DNA from: Thermodesulfatator atlanticus DSM 21156
GTDB taxonomy: Bacteria > Desulfobacterota > Thermodesulfobacteria > Thermodesulfobacteriales > Thermodesulfatatoraceae
DNA length: 50,669 nucleotides
Assembly (NCBI RefSeq): GCF_000421585.1
Contig: NZ_ATXH01000018.1
Coordinates: 1-50,669, forward strand
Direction of reading: 5' to 3'
Part shown: one piece after another, positions 7,283 through 16,921 of the stretch
Numbering within the stretch: position 1 is the stretch's first letter
How the letters are laid out: the number at the start of each line of letters is the position of its first letter
Position numbers and translations under genes: made by a program
Notes under the pieces: generated by a model
What the model was told of the DNA's origin: nothing
What the model saw: only the letters and a program-made list of their open reading frames with translations
Database searches by the model: none

Positions 7283-8517
7283 CCCTTCATCCTTTCTGCA
7301 ATGGGCCTAAGGGTTAGCCCCTGAAAAATTACCGAAAACACCACGTTGAAATAAGTCAGCGTTAAAAAGAGGTCTTTTAAGGGGTTTTCAGGCAGAGAAA
7401 AAGCAAGGGCAATGGCAATACCGCCTTTTAAACCACACCAGGTGAAAAAGGCGGTCTTTTTAAGTGAAAGCCCCTTAAACCAGCTGGTTAAGGCCGTGCT
7501 TATAAGGACACTTAAAAACCGCCCAAATAGAACCAAGAAGATGACCACCAGGCCGAAAAGCAAATTTGTTTCGTTATATTTGATTAGAAGCACCTCAAGG
7601 CCAATGAGCATAAAAAGAACTGCGTTAAGAAGGCCGTCCACCAGGCGCCAGAAGGTATCAAGGTGTTCCACAGTCCTTTCACTCATGGCCAAACGTCTTC
7701 CGTGATTGCCAATCAGAAGCCCGGCAGCTACTACGGCAAGTGGCCCTGAGAAATGGAATTTTTCTGCTACGGAAAAACAAACCATTACCAGGGTAAGCGT
7801 CATCAGGACTTCTAATTCATAGTCATCAACACTTCTTAGCAATAAAAAGCATAAGTAGCCAAGCAATACTCCAAGCCCTAATCCGCCAAGGCACTCCTTG
7901 GCAAAAAAGGCCAAAAAGTGCCCTAAGCTAATTTCTTGGGTAGCTGTTGCTATTTCTAGCAGGGCCAGGAAAAGAACAACGGCAACTCCGTCGTTTAAAA
8001 GCGACTCGCCCACAATTACGATTTCGGTCCTTCTGGGGATTCCTGCTTTTTGTAAAACAGAAAGAACAGCTACCGGATCTGTGGGAGATATCAGGGCCCC
8101 AAAGACAAAGGCCCACATTAAGGGAATATCAAGGCCAAAGAGCTTGGCGGCATAGTGTAAAAAAATACCGGTAAAAAAGGTGGCCAGAAATACTCCCAGG
8201 GTGGCAAGGCTTAAGATGGTACGCAGGCGCTCAAGTAGATTTTCAAGATTCACGTGAAGGGCTCCGGCAAAGAGCAAAAAACCAAGCATCCAGTGAAGCA
8301 CAGCTTCTTCAAAAGAAATACGAGAAATTATGGTGGTGAAGTGTTGCTTTACGTGAAAAGCCGGGAAAAATGCATCTAGCCCCAGGACAAAAAAAGCCAA
8401 AAAAGCAGCCACTATGGTTATGCCAATGCCGGTGGGAAGCCTCAAAAAGCGGTAATTTATGTAACCCGAAAGCACTGCCACGCACAAAAAGAAGGTCACC
8501 AGGGTATAAAGAGACAT
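7279..8517 (-). CDS. Cation:proton antiporter, CPA1 / NhaP type
   Basis: Inner-membrane Na+(K+)/H+ exchanger of 412 residues with about 12 hydrophobic segments and no long cytoplasmic tail. Family motifs: ISPTDPVAVLSVL in an unwound transmembrane helix and GESLLNDGVAVVLF, carrying the Asn-Asp pair of electroneutral CPA1 exchangers. GPLAVVAAGLLIGNHGR and FTWCGLKGGIAIALAFSLP match later helices. It overlaps the ispA stop by 4 bp in convergent orientation and is divergent from dxs across 75 bp. The ion carried cannot be told from sequence. Confidence 0.9.
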   Translation of the reverse strand: MSLYTLVTFFLCVAVLSGYINYRFLRLPTGIGITIVAAFLAFFVLGLDAFFPAFHVKQHFTTIISRISFEEAVLHWMLGFLLFAGALHVNLENLLERLRTILSLATLGVFLATFFTGIFLHYAAKLFGLDIPLMWAFVFGALISPTDPVAVLSVLQKAGIPRRTEIVIVGESLLNDGVAVVLFLALLEIATATQEISLGHFLAFFAKECLGGLGLGVLLGYLCFLLLRSVDDYELEVLMTLTLVMVCFSVAEKFHFSGPLAVVAAGLLIGNHGRRLAMSERTVEHLDTFWRLVDGLLNAVLFMLIGLEVLLIKYNETNLLFGLVVIFLVLFGRFLSVLISTALTSWFKGLSLKKTAFFTWCGLKGGIAIALAFSLPENPLKDLFLTLTYFNVVFSVIFQGLTLRPIAERMKG

Positions 8518-8592
8518 TGTTCTCGCTTTGGCTCTCCTTTTCCGTTAAAATTGTGTAAAATTTTTTAATAAATTGATTTTAAGGGTGATATT

Positions 8593-10500
8593 ATGGCCAA
8601 GATTTTAGACCGCGTAAACTCACCGGCTGATTTAAAAAAACTAAAGCTAAGACACCTCAATAAATTGTCGGATGAATTACGCGAGTTGATCATTAATACT
8701 GTCTCACAGACAGGGGGGCATCTTGCCCCAAACTTAGGCGTAGTTGAGCTTACCATTGCCCTTCATTACGTGTTTGATTCCCCAAAGGATAAAATCGTGT
8801 GGGACGTAGGGCATCAGGCCTATGCCCATAAACTTCTTACCGGTCGCAAAGAGAGTTTTCATACGTTGCGCCAATATGGCGGGATCGCCGGGTTCCCAAA
8901 GCGTTCCGAAAGCCCACATGATATCGTAGATGTTGGCCACAGTAGTACGTCTATCTCCGCTGCTCTTGGGCTGGTTGTCGCGCAGGACATGCTTAAAAAA
9001 GAAGGCAAGGTCGTGGTTGTCATTGGGGATGGCTCAATGACCGCAGGGCTTGCCTTTGAAGGGCTTAACAACGCAGGTCATCTCAAAAAAGACCTCATTG
9101 TCATTTTGAATGACAACGAAATGTCCATCTCCCCCAATGTGGGGGCGCTTTCGTCTTTTCTTTCACGCAAATTAACAGGTCCTGTGGCAAGGCGCCTAAA
9201 AAGAGAGCTTGAGTCTTTTGTTAGCCACCTGCCTGGTGGGGAACATTTAGTCCAGGCCATCCGGAAGAGCGAAGACGCTATCAAGTGTCTCTTGACCCCA
9301 GGGATGTTGTTTGAAGCCTTTGGTTTTCGTTATGTTGGGCCAATTCCCGGGCATAATATCGAAATTTTGATAAATACCCTTAAAAACGTAAAAGACCTTG
9401 AAGGTCCCACACTGGTTCACGTGCTAACTCAAAAAGGCAAAGGCTACCCCCCTGCAGAAGAAGAGCCAGAAAGATTCCACGGCCTAGGGCCCTTTGACGT
9501 TAAGACCGGAAAGCCAACAGTCAGTAAACCGAGTCCGCCTTCCTATACAAGCGTTTTTTCAAAGACTATGGTTCGCCTTGGCAAAGAAGAGCCAAGGCTT
9601 GTGGCTATCACGGCGGCTATGCCTTCAGGCACAGGGCTTAAGGCCTTTTCAGAAAAATTTCCAGAGCGTTTTTTTGACGTAGGCATTGCTGAACAACATG
9701 CCGTTACTTTTGCGGCAGGCCTTGCCCTTGGTGGCCTCATTCCTGTCTGTGCCATCTATTCCACGTTTTTACAACGTGCTTTTGACCAGATCATCCACGA
9801 CGTAGCCTTGACTGATCTTCACGTGGTTTTTGCCATTGATAGAGGTGGCATTGTGGGTGAAGACGGCCCCACCCACCAAGGCCAGTTTGACCTCTCCTAT
9901 CTCCGTTTGATTCCCAACATGACTGTCATGGCCCCCAAGGACGAAAACGAACTCCAGCATATGCTTTATACGGCTATCAAATGTAAAGGGCCTGTGGCAG
10001 TGCGTTACCCCCGAGGGGCTGGAGTTGGCGTAAGCCTTGACTGGGAATTAAAAGAGCTTCCCATTGGCAAAGCCGAAATTATGCGTGAGGGTGCTGATGT
10101 TTTACTCCTTGCTATCGGAAACACCGTTTATCCTGCCCTTGAAGCTGCAAATATCCTGGCTGAAAAGGGCATTTCCGCTGCGGTAGTAAACGCCCGTTTT
10201 GTAAAGCCTCTTGACGAAGATTTGATTACGGAACTTTCTTTGCGTTGCGGCAAGGTGGTGACCATTGAAGAAAACACCCTTATTGGCGGGTTTGGGGCTG
10301 CAGTGCTTGAGCTTTTCTCAAAACGGGGCTTAAGGATTCCTGTAAAAATGATAGGCCTTCCTGACATTTTCGTTGAGCACGGAGCACCAGCAATTTTACG
10401 TGAAAAATACGGCTTAACCCCTGAAAAAATAGCGGAAAAGGTAAGCTTTTGGCTTGAACACGAAGTGAAAACTCCGGAGATTAAAGTCCTTAAAGCCTAA
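8593..10500 (+). CDS. dxs: 1-deoxy-D-xylulose-5-phosphate synthase
   Basis: First enzyme of the MEP isoprenoid pathway: pyruvate plus glyceraldehyde 3-phosphate to DXP, using thiamine diphosphate. Transketolase-like N-terminal domain with [13 protein letters not shown] and the ThDP motif GDG (145-147) to NDN (173-175). The middle domain has [18 protein letters not shown] (with the activating Glu), and the C-terminal transketolase domain ends near residue 610. Length 635 is typical. ATG at 8593 is preceded by AAGGGTGAT, a moderate ribosome site. It is transcribed alone; tRNA genes follow on the other strand. Confidence 0.97.
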   Translation: MAKILDRVNSPADLKKLKLRHLNKLSDELRELIINTVSQTGGHLAPNLGVVELTIALHYVFDSPKDKIVWDVGHQAYAHKLLTGRKESFHTLRQYGGIAGFPKRSESPHDIVDVGHSSTSISAALGLVVAQDMLKKEGKVVVVIGDGSMTAGLAFEGLNNAGHLKKDLIVILNDNEMSISPNVGALSSFLSRKLTGPVARRLKRELESFVSHLPGGEHLVQAIRKSEDAIKCLLTPGMLFEAFGFRYVGPIPGHNIEILINTLKNVKDLEGPTLVHVLTQKGKGYPPAEEEPERFHGLGPFDVKTGKPTVSKPSPPSYTSVFSKTMVRLGKEEPRLVAITAAMPSGTGLKAFSEKFPERFFDVGIAEQHAVTFAAGLALGGLIPVCAIYSTFLQRAFDQIIHDVALTDLHVVFAIDRGGIVGEDGPTHQGQFDLSYLRLIPNMTVMAPKDENELQHMLYTAIKCKGPVAVRYPRGAGVGVSLDWELKELPIGKAEIMREGADVLLLAIGNTVYPALEAANILAEKGISAAVVNARFVKPLDEDLITELSLRCGKVVTIEENTLIGGFGAAVLELFSKRGLRIPVKMIGLPDIFVEHGAPAILREKYGLTPEKIAEKVSFWLEHEVKTPEIKVLKA

Positions 10501-10511
10501 GATAGAAATTA

Positions 10512-10589
10512 TGGGGTGACCGGTGGGACTTGAACCCACGATCTCCGGGGCCACAGCCCGGCGCTCTGACCACCTGAGCTACGGTCACC
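10512..10589 (-). tRNA. tRNA-His (GTG anticodon)
   Basis: Full cloverleaf on the minus strand. Acceptor GTGACCG pairs with CGGTCAC, with the extra G at -1 facing C73 that marks tRNA-His, and CCA is encoded (10512-10514). D arm GCTC...GAGC; anticodon loop CTGTGGC gives GTG; T arm GTGGG TTCAAGT CCCAC. 78 bases including G-1 and CCA. Confidence 0.95.
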
Positions 10590-10646
10590 TCCGAAGCCTT
10601 TATAAATGTAACTGATTTTTCGGTAGATTCAAGATGACATAAAAAA

Positions 10647-10721
10647 TGGCTGGGGGACTAGGATTCGAACCTAGACCGGCGGGTCCAGAGCCCGCTGTCC
10701 TGCCGATTAGACGATCCCCCA
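10647..10721 (-). tRNA. tRNA-Gln (CTG anticodon)
   Basis: Cloverleaf on the minus strand: acceptor TGGGGGA/TCCCCCA, discriminator G and encoded CCA; anticodon stem-loop GCGGG CTCTGGA CCCGC gives CTG; T arm CTAGG TTCGAAT CCTAG. 75 bases. It lies 57 bases upstream of tRNA-His on the same strand, probably in one transcript from the promoter at 10734-10761. The TTG-anticodon tRNA-Gln is not in the window. Confidence 0.95.
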
Positions 10722-10733
10722 GCGCTAAGCAAA

Positions 10734-10761
10734 ATGATAGCCAAGCTATCGCAGGTGTCAA
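10734..10761 (-). promoter_or_regulatory. Promoter for the tRNA-Gln / tRNA-His pair
   Basis: Minus strand: TTGACA (10761-10756), 16-base spacer, TATCAT (10739-10734), about 12 bases before the tRNA-Gln 5' end. The -35 box overlaps the TGA stop codon of the upstream dCMP-deaminase gene. A consensus -35 and a five-of-six -10 make this one of the clearest sigma-70 promoters in the window. Confidence 0.75.
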
Positions 10762-11753
10762 GAGATAGTTAGCACTTCTATCTTCACTTCAAGGCGTGCC
10801 GGAAGCCCAAGCCCCTTGGACAACTGATAAGCAATATGGTCAAGGGCCTTTATAAGGACTTTGGCCGCCTCATGTTCTACATCCCCAATATGGGCGCAAA
10901 GTCTTAAGTTTTCGGCCTCCCTCAAGACTTGAGCTTTTGCTTCGTAGTCTTGAAAAGTGGCCAGAAACGCTATACGGGTATCCTGAGAAATAGCCTGCTG
11001 TGCTTTTTTAAGAAGTTCGTCTAAAGTAGTGGGTTTTTCGTTAAGGCTAAAAGAAAGTCCCTGTGGAAGTTCATCCACGCTTGGAGACTCAATGACAAAA
11101 GTCACTTCATGGAGTTCTTCTTTGGTCACGTAACGAAGCTTGTTAAAAAGGACCTCGCTGGTGGGAAGCCCATAGCGACTTCCATCTTCGAATTCTTCGA
11201 TGAATTCCGTGGGGGCAAGGCGCCTTTTGGAAGTGGGGTAGGGGAGTATTTCCTGAAGCTGTTTCATTACCTCTTCTGAAACCACGACTTTTTCGAACTT
11301 TTCAAGACCTGCTTCCGCAATGGCATCCTGCCAGAATTTATCTCTTTCAAAGTCGCGGCTGCCGTAGTCGTGTTCGTAATAGACTTCTTTTATTCCTGCG
11401 GAAGCAATAAGTTTGAGGCATACGTAACACGGCGCAAGCGTGCAATAAAGCGAGGCGCCTTCCACAGAGATTCCGAAACGTGCTGCCTGGGCAATGGCAT
11501 TTGCTTCGGCATGGGTGGCACGACAGTAGTTATACTTGTCAATGTCAGGGATGCCTTTTTCGCGGCGGAAACAATAACCAGGGCCCCGGTCCGTGCAGTG
11601 CCAGGCCCCTGGCATAGGGCCGTTATAGCCAGTGGCTAGGATGCGTTTGTCTTTAACAATGACTGCTCCTGATGGCCTGGAATTGCATCCTGAACGTAAG
11701 GCCACGATTTTGGCAAGGAGCATAAAATATTCATGCCAGGGAGCCCGCTTCAT
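10758..11753 (-). CDS. dCMP deaminase / ComE-type deaminase with an unknown C-terminal domain
   Basis: The first 160-170 residues are a zinc cytidine/deoxycytidylate deaminase: HAEAN (81-85, His and catalytic Glu) and PCYVC (108-112, two zinc Cys). [14 protein letters not shown] and NGPMPG match the dCMP group, which makes dUMP for thymidylate synthesis. The rest, about residues 170-331, is an extra part with mixed helices and strands (for example [18 protein letters not shown] and [21 protein letters not shown]) that I do not recognise. Usual family length is 140-180. It ends the 13-kb leftward gene string and overlaps glyA by 4 bp (ATGA). Placement beside glyA fits thymidylate and folate supply. 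Confidence 0.85.
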   Translation of the reverse strand: MKRAPWHEYFMLLAKIVALRSGCNSRPSGAVIVKDKRILATGYNGPMPGAWHCTDRGPGYCFRREKGIPDIDKYNYCRATHAEANAIAQAARFGISVEGASLYCTLAPCYVCLKLIASAGIKEVYYEHDYGSRDFERDKFWQDAIAEAGLEKFEKVVVSEEVMKQLQEILPYPTSKRRLAPTEFIEEFEDGSRYGLPTSEVLFNKLRYVTKEELHEVTFVIESPSVDELPQGLSFSLNEKPTTLDELLKKAQQAISQDTRIAFLATFQDYEAKAQVLREAENLRLCAHIGDVEHEAAKVLIKALDHIAYQLSKGLGLPARLEVKIEVLTIS

Positions 11754-13009
11754 AAGGCAAAAATTTCGTTAAGTTCCTTATAAACCGGGAATTCGTCACA
11801 TAGTTTTTGCACTTTGGCACGGATGTCTTGGATGAGGCTTTCGTTTTCATGGTCTTTAAGCACGGCCACCATCCACTCGCCAACCTGCTGGATTTCTTTT
11901 TCTTTAAGGCCACGGGTGGTAACTGCGGGAGTCCCTATGCGGATCCCACTGGTAATCCTTGGAGGCAGCGGATCAAAGGGTATCGCATTTTTGTTTACCG
12001 TGATTCCGGCCTTTTCAAGGGCCTTTTCTGCCTCTGCACCGGTTATTCCCTGGTTGGTAAGATCAACCAGAAGAAGGTGATTGTCTGTTCCCCCTGAGAT
12101 GAGTCTAAAGCCTTCAGCTTTAAGAACTTCTGCAAGGGCCTTGGCATTTGCCACTACTTGCTGCTGGTAAGTTTTAAATTCCGGGGAAAGTGCTTCCTTG
12201 AAACAGACAGCCTTGGCCGCGATGATGTTCATGTGTGGCCCGCCCTGGATTCCAGGGAAAATTGTCTTGTCAATAGCTTTGGCAAAGCGTTCCTGGGTGA
12301 GGATAAAACCCCCCCTTGGCCCTCTCATGGTTTTATGGGTGGTTGAGGTAACGAATTCAGCATATGGAACCGGAGAGGGATGAATACCGGCAGCCACAAG
12401 CCCTGCAATGTGTGCCATATCCACCATGAGGTAAGCGCCAATTTCGTCGGCAATGTCTCGGAAGGCCTGAAAATCTATGGTCCGAGGATAAGCGCTTGCA
12501 CCGGCCACAATCATCCGGGGCTTGTGCTCACGGGCCAGTTTGCGCACTTCATCGTAATCGATAGTTTCAGTTTCTTTGGAAACACCGTAGTGCACGACCT
12601 TGTAAAGCTGGCCAGAAAAACTTACCGGTGAGCCGTGGGTAAGATGGCCACCATGGGCAAGATTCATAGAAAGAATGGTGTCTCCTGGGGAAAGAACCGA
12701 AAAATAAACGGCCATATTGGCCTGAGAGCCAGAGTGAGGCTGTACGTTTGCGTGTTCCGCCCCAAAAAGAAGCTTAAGCCTTTCCCTAGCAAGGTCTTCT
12801 ACCTGGTCAACAAACTCACAACCGCCGTAATATCTGCGTCCCGGATAACCTTCGGCGTATTTGTTCATAAGCACCGAGCCTTCTGCTTCCATTACAGCAA
12901 GAGAGGCCAGGTTTTCAGAAGCAATCATCTCAAGCTGGTTTTGAAGACGCGCAAGTTCTTTACCAATAAGACCGAAGATTTCCGGATCAGTTTGTTTGAG
13001 AAAATTCAT
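11750..13009 (-). CDS. glyA: Serine hydroxymethyltransferase
   Basis: PLP enzyme converting serine and tetrahydrofolate to glycine and 5,10-methylene-THF. PLP lysine is K226 in [27 protein letters not shown] and the N-terminal SENLAS are family signatures. 419 residues, full length. It lies two bases behind rpiB and overlaps the deaminase gene. It links serine made by SerA elsewhere in the window to one-carbon units. Confidence 0.97.
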   Translation of the reverse strand: MNFLKQTDPEIFGLIGKELARLQNQLEMIASENLASLAVMEAEGSVLMNKYAEGYPGRRYYGGCEFVDQVEDLARERLKLLFGAEHANVQPHSGSQANMAVYFSVLSPGDTILSMNLAHGGHLTHGSPVSFSGQLYKVVHYGVSKETETIDYDEVRKLAREHKPRMIVAGASAYPRTIDFQAFRDIADEIGAYLMVDMAHIAGLVAAGIHPSPVPYAEFVTSTTHKTMRGPRGGFILTQERFAKAIDKTIFPGIQGGPHMNIIAAKAVCFKEALSPEFKTYQQQVVANAKALAEVLKAEGFRLISGGTDNHLLLVDLTNQGITGAEAEKALEKAGITVNKNAIPFDPLPPRITSGIRIGTPAVTTRGLKEKEIQQVGEWMVAVLKDHENESLIQDIRAKVQKLCDEFPVYKELNEIFAL

Positions 13010-13011
13010 TG

Positions 13012-13455
13012 CTACACCTCTTCCTTAAAGTTATCTATTTGGCGGATGCGACGTTCGTGGCGTCCACCTTCAAAAGGCGTTTCTAAAAAGACTTTAACCA
13101 TCTCAAGGGCAAGGGCATCTCCGATAACCCTGCCCCCCATGACCAAAATATTGGCATCGTTATGAAGCCTTGCCATTTTAGTGGTGAAAAGCTCATGGCA
13201 AAGGGCGGCTCTTATGCCAGGGAATCTATTGGCCACCATGCTCATGCCAAGACCTGTGCCACATATCAATATGCCCCGGGTAGCCTCAGAAGAGGCTACT
13301 GCCTTGGCAACCTTGACCCCGTAAACCGGGTAATCAACAGACTCGGTGCTGTGACAGCCAAAGTCAAGCACCTCGTGCCCTAGTTCCTGTAAAAGGGCCT
13401 TTACTTTTTCTTTCAGGGCAAAACCTGCGTGGTCACTACCAACAGCGACTTTCAT
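13012..13455 (-). CDS. rpiB: Ribose-5-phosphate isomerase B
   Basis: Interconverts ribose 5-phosphate and ribulose 5-phosphate. [10 protein letters not shown] at the N-terminus, the conserved Cys65 in [17 protein letters not shown], and [11 protein letters not shown] are characteristic of the RpiB/LacAB fold. 147 residues. Five bases behind fabF and two before glyA; the rpiB-glyA pair is common in bacteria. In the alternative, allose-type isomerases share the fold, but the context favours RpiB. Confidence 0.95.
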   Translation of the reverse strand: MKVAVGSDHAGFALKEKVKALLQELGHEVLDFGCHSTESVDYPVYGVKVAKAVASSEATRGILICGTGLGMSMVANRFPGIRAALCHELFTTKMARLHNDANILVMGGRVIGDALALEMVKVFLETPFEGGRHERRIRQIDNFKEEV

Positions 13456-13460
13456 GGCAG

Positions 13461-14711
13461 CTATCCTTCGTATTTTTTAAAGACTAGGACCGCGTTTGTG
13501 CCACCAAATCCAAAAGAATTAGACATGGCCGTGCGTACGTCTTTTTCACGGGCAACATTTGGTACGTAATCAAGGTCGCACTCAGGGTCTGGTTCCTCGT
13601 AGTTTATTGTGGGTGGAATTATTCCGGTTTCAATGGTTTTCACGGTGAAAACCGCTTCAATGCCGCCAGCACCGCCAAGCAAATGCCCGGTCATGGATTT
13701 GGTAGAAGATACCGGGATTTCCTTGGCCTTTTCCTTAAAAACAGTCTTAATGGCCTTAGTTTCAGCCACGTCGTTTAAAGGCGTGCTGGTGCCGTGGGCG
13801 TTGATATAGTCGATTTCAGTGTGTGATAGACCTGCGTCTTCTAAGGCTTGGGCCATTGCGCGTGCTGCGCCTTCGCCATCTGGAGGAGGCGCGGTCATGT
13901 GATAGGCATCCGCGGTAAGACCATAGCCACAAAGCTCAGCATAAATCTTGGCTCCACGTTCAAGTGCGTGCTCAAGGCTTTCAAGAATGAGAATGCCACA
14001 GCCTTCACCGATAACAAAGCCATCGCGTTTGGCATCAAAGGGGCGGCTGGCTTTTTCTGGCTGGTCGTTGAATTTGGTGGATAAAGCCTTGATAACCGCA
14101 AAGCCCGCGATGGTAAGCGGTGTTATCAAGCCTTCGGTGCCGCCACAAACCGCGATATCACAGCGCCCCTCTCTTATGAACCGCATGGCCTCACCTATGG
14201 CGTGGGTGCCTGCGGCACAGGCCGTGCAAACCGCAAGGTTTGGCCCTTTGGCCCCGTGTAAGATGGCCACCTGGCCGGCAGCCATGTTGGGAATCATCAT
14301 GGGCACGAAAAAGGGCGTAACCCTGCGCCAGCCTTTTTCAAAGAGCACCGGGGTGTATTCTTCGATGACATCAATACCCCCCATGCCCACGCCGATGATA
14401 ACGCCGGCTTTCTCTCCGAGGGGTTTTTTCCCAAGGCCTGCGTCTTCAAGGGCCTCACGCGAGGCGGCAATAGCATAATGAATAAACGTATCAAGGCGTG
14501 AGACCAGCTTTTTGGGCATGAAGTCCTCAGGCTTAAATCCCTTTACCTCGCCAGCTACCCGGCTCGGGAAATCGCTCGCGTCGAACTTGGTGATAGGACC
14601 AATGCCTGAGCGCCCGGCAGTGAGATTTTCCCAAGTTTCTTTTATCCCTATGCCAACCGGGGTAATGGCCCCTATGCCCGTAACGACTACACGGCGTCGT
14701 GCGTCTTTCAC
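13461..14711 (-). CDS. fabF: 3-oxoacyl-ACP synthase II
   Basis: Condensing enzyme of fatty-acid elongation (malonyl-ACP plus acyl-ACP). Thiolase fold with catalytic Cys165 in [15 protein letters not shown] and the two histidines in [11 protein letters not shown] and [13 protein letters not shown]. 416 residues, full length. Start ATG overlaps the acpP stop by one base. It sits with acpP and fabG, but fabD, fabH and fabI are absent from the window. Confidence 0.96.
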   Translation of the reverse strand: MKDARRRVVVTGIGAITPVGIGIKETWENLTAGRSGIGPITKFDASDFPSRVAGEVKGFKPEDFMPKKLVSRLDTFIHYAIAASREALEDAGLGKKPLGEKAGVIIGVGMGGIDVIEEYTPVLFEKGWRRVTPFFVPMMIPNMAAGQVAILHGAKGPNLAVCTACAAGTHAIGEAMRFIREGRCDIAVCGGTEGLITPLTIAGFAVIKALSTKFNDQPEKASRPFDAKRDGFVIGEGCGILILESLEHALERGAKIYAELCGYGLTADAYHMTAPPPDGEGAARAMAQALEDAGLSHTEIDYINAHGTSTPLNDVAETKAIKTVFKEKAKEIPVSSTKSMTGHLLGGAGGIEAVFTVKTIETGIIPPTINYEEPDPECDLDYVPNVAREKDVRTAMSNSFGFGGTNAVLVFKKYEG

Positions 14712-14950
14712 TAGGCCTCTCCTGTTTTTGATTTTACGTAATCAATTACGTCTTTGACGGTGCGGAGTTTTTCAGCCTCTTCGTCAGAAATTTCCATGCC
14801 AAAGGCCTCTTCCATGGCCATGACGAGTTCTACCAGGTCAAGGGAATCAGCTCCCAGATCGTCGATAAAGGAAGCTTCAGGCTTTACCGCATCGCGAGAA
14901 ACCCCGAGTTTATCAACGATAATTTCGATAATTTTTTCTTCAACAGACAT
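14711..14950 (-). CDS. acpP: Acyl carrier protein
   Basis: 79-residue acidic helical protein that carries growing acyl chains. The phosphopantetheine attachment Ser36 lies in [16 protein letters not shown]. Strong ribosome site GAGGAGG before ATG 14950. A 79-bp gap separates it from fabG upstream, the largest gap in this gene string, so an internal promoter is possible though none is obvious. Confidence 0.96.
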   Translation of the reverse strand: MSVEEKIIEIIVDKLGVSRDAVKPEASFIDDLGADSLDLVELVMAMEEAFGMEISDEEAEKLRTVKDVIDYVKSKTGEA

Positions 14951-15029
14951 AAGACCCTCCTCAGTTTCTTTTTTGATAAACTTAATTGGCGAGTTTTACC
15001 CGAAAGTTTGCGTTCTTCCAAGCCAAAAA

Positions 15030-15773
15030 TTACATATAAAGCCCACCATTTACGTGAATAACTGCTCCTGTGATGTAAGAAGCCTCTTCTGAGGCAAGAA
15101 AGACCACCGCTGGGGCCACCTCTTCTGCCTTACCCACCCGGCCCATAGGGATCTGGGCCAAGATGGCCTGCTTGATTTTCTCAGGTATTTTAGCGGTCAT
15201 GTCAGTTTCTATATAACCAGGGGCCACGGCGTTTACCGTGATCCCGCGGGTGGCTACTTCCCGTGCCAAAGACTTGGTGAAACCAATTAACCCTGCCTTG
15301 GCTGCGGCATAGTTTGTTTGCCCGGGGTTCCCACTGAAGGCAATAACCGACGAGATATTGATAATCCGACCAAAGCGCCGCTTCATCATGCCCTGAATCA
15401 CTGCTTTAGAACAATTGAAGGCCCCTTTTAAATTCACCCCAAGCACCTTGTCCCAGTCTTCTTCTTTCATGCGCATAAGAAGGGTGTCCCGGGTGATTCC
15501 GGCGTTGTTTACCAGAATGTCGATAGGGCCAAAGTTTTCTTCGGCTTCTTTTACGGCGTTTTGGACCTCATCAAAGCTCGCAACGTCAAATTTAAGGGCA
15601 ATTGCCTTGCGTCCCAGGGCTTTAATCTCAGAAACCACCTCCTTGGCAGCCTCAGCTGAAGAGGCATAGTTAACAATTACATCGGCACCTTCTTTGGCAA
15701 GGGCCAAGGCAATGGCGCGGCCTATACCCCTTGAGGCTCCTGTTACCAAAGCTATGCGGTTTTCCAGTTTCAT
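15030..15773 (-). CDS. fabG: 3-oxoacyl-ACP reductase
   Basis: NADPH-dependent short-chain dehydrogenase reducing beta-ketoacyl-ACP. TGASRGIG (11-18) binds the cofactor; the catalytic set is Asn114, Ser142, Tyr155 and Lys159 (ISSV, YAAAK). 247 residues from the ATG at 15773, which overlaps the upstream flavin-oxidoreductase gene by 4 bp; a start at 15809 would add 12 residues foreign to the family. Order fabG-acpP-fabF is standard. Confidence 0.95.
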   Translation of the reverse strand: MKLENRIALVTGASRGIGRAIALALAKEGADVIVNYASSAEAAKEVVSEIKALGRKAIALKFDVASFDEVQNAVKEAEENFGPIDILVNNAGITRDTLLMRMKEEDWDKVLGVNLKGAFNCSKAVIQGMMKRRFGRIINISSVIAFSGNPGQTNYAAAKAGLIGFTKSLAREVATRGITVNAVAPGYIETDMTAKIPEKIKQAILAQIPMGRVGKAEEVAPAVVFLASEEASYITGAVIHVNGGLYM

Positions 15774-16921
15774 TTTTGTTCCCCTTTTTCTTCGCGTTTG
15801 GCCTGGCAATATTCTTCGATAAGTTCGTCGATTAATTCCTGCACCGAGACGATTTTATCTACCCGGTAAGCATTGCTTCCTGCAAACACAAAGCCGGCAT
15901 CAAGGCGCCCGCGCTGAGCGTTAATCAGGGCAGCGGCAATGCAATAAGGGCTTTTACGGTAATCGCAGGTCTTAAGGCAATGATACATGCATTTGTAGGG
16001 AGATTTTTTCCCCTGTTCTACGGCTTCGATAAATTTGCCCTTAATCACACGCCCAGGGAGCCCCACCGGACTTTTGATAATGGTTAGGTCTTGCTGGGTG
16101 GCCTTAAGATAGGCCTCTTTAAAGGCAGGGGCTGCATCGCATTCATAAGTAGCTACGAATCTGGTGGCCATCTGGACCCCTGCACAGCCAAGCTTGTCAA
16201 TGTAAAAGTAAATGTCGCGCCCTGTGTAAATGCCACCTGCGGGAATGACGGGTATTTCCCGACCTACCTTGTCTTCAAAGGGCTTCATGGCCTCGATCAC
16301 CTGAGGGACTATAACCTCAAGGCGAGATTCTTCCGCGTCGATTTTATCCGGTGCGAAACCTAAATGCCCGCCAGCCTTGGGCCCCTCCACCACGATGGCG
16401 TCTGGCATGTAGCCGTACTTCGTCCACCATCTTTTGGCGATAAGGGTGGCAGCTCTTGCTGAGGATACGATAGGCACCAGGCGGCTGTGGTCTTTACCCT
16501 CAGGTCTTAGCCCTGGCAGATTAAGGGGGAGCCCTGCGCCACAAAACAGTATGTCAGCCTCAGCCTCAAAGGCTGCCACACAAAGAGGCTCAAAATCCGT
16601 AAGCGCTACCATGATGTTTACACCGATTATGCCGCCAGGGGCTTTTTTCTTGGCAAGGGCAATTTGTTTTTTAAGGCCACGGATATTAGCCTCTTGTGGG
16701 TTTTTGAAAAAAACGGCCTCGCCTTCAAAAATGCCTACCAGGGCAGCGGAAATAACACCGATACCTCCTGCTCTTGCCACTGCCGAGGCCAGCCCGGCAA
16801 GGGAGACCCCAACCCCCATACCGCCCTGGATAATGGGAACAGGGGCCACAAACTGGCCAATCTTAAGAGGGGGTGGTTCACAGGACCATCTTGTTTTTGG
16901 TTTTTCTTGTTCTTCAGTCAT
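15770..16921 (-). CDS. NAD(P)H-dependent flavin oxidoreductase (nitronate monooxygenase / FabK superfamily)
   Basis: FMN TIM-barrel enzyme of 383 residues. PIIQGGMGVGVSLAGLASAV at 29-48, GADILFCGAG-like block at 122-130, VVEGPKAGGHLG with His186, and PVIPAGGIYTG at 224-233 are family features. A C-terminal cluster CMYHCLKTCDYRKSPYC (Cys311, 315, 319, 327) could hold an iron-sulfur centre. The superfamily includes nitronate monooxygenases and FabK enoyl-ACP reductases. Sitting between etfA and fabG (overlaps of 8 and 4 bp) suggests an acyl-chain role, perhaps enoyl reduction; this is inference. Confidence 0.8.
   Translation of the reverse strand: MTEEQEKPKTRWSCEPPPLKIGQFVAPVPIIQGGMGVGVSLAGLASAVARAGGIGVISAALVGIFEGEAVFFKNPQEANIRGLKKQIALAKKKAPGGIIGVNIMVALTDFEPLCVAAFEAEADILFCGAGLPLNLPGLRPEGKDHSRLVPIVSSARAATLIAKRWWTKYGYMPDAIVVEGPKAGGHLGFAPDKIDAEESRLEVIVPQVIEAMKPFEDKVGREIPVIPAGGIYTGRDIYFYIDKLGCAGVQMATRFVATYECDAAPAFKEAYLKATQQDLTIIKSPVGLPGRVIKGKFIEAVEQGKKSPYKCMYHCLKTCDYRKSPYCIAAALINAQRGRLDAGFVFAGSNAYRVDKIVSVQELIDELIEEYCQAKREEKGEQK

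Noticed and set aside
12635-13165. 176-residue rightward frame across glyA/rpiB
   Set aside because: Antisense shadow of two well-supported enzymes.
13948-14478. 176-residue rightward frame inside fabF
   Set aside because: Antisense shadow; Pro/Ser/Met-rich composition typical of reverse reading.
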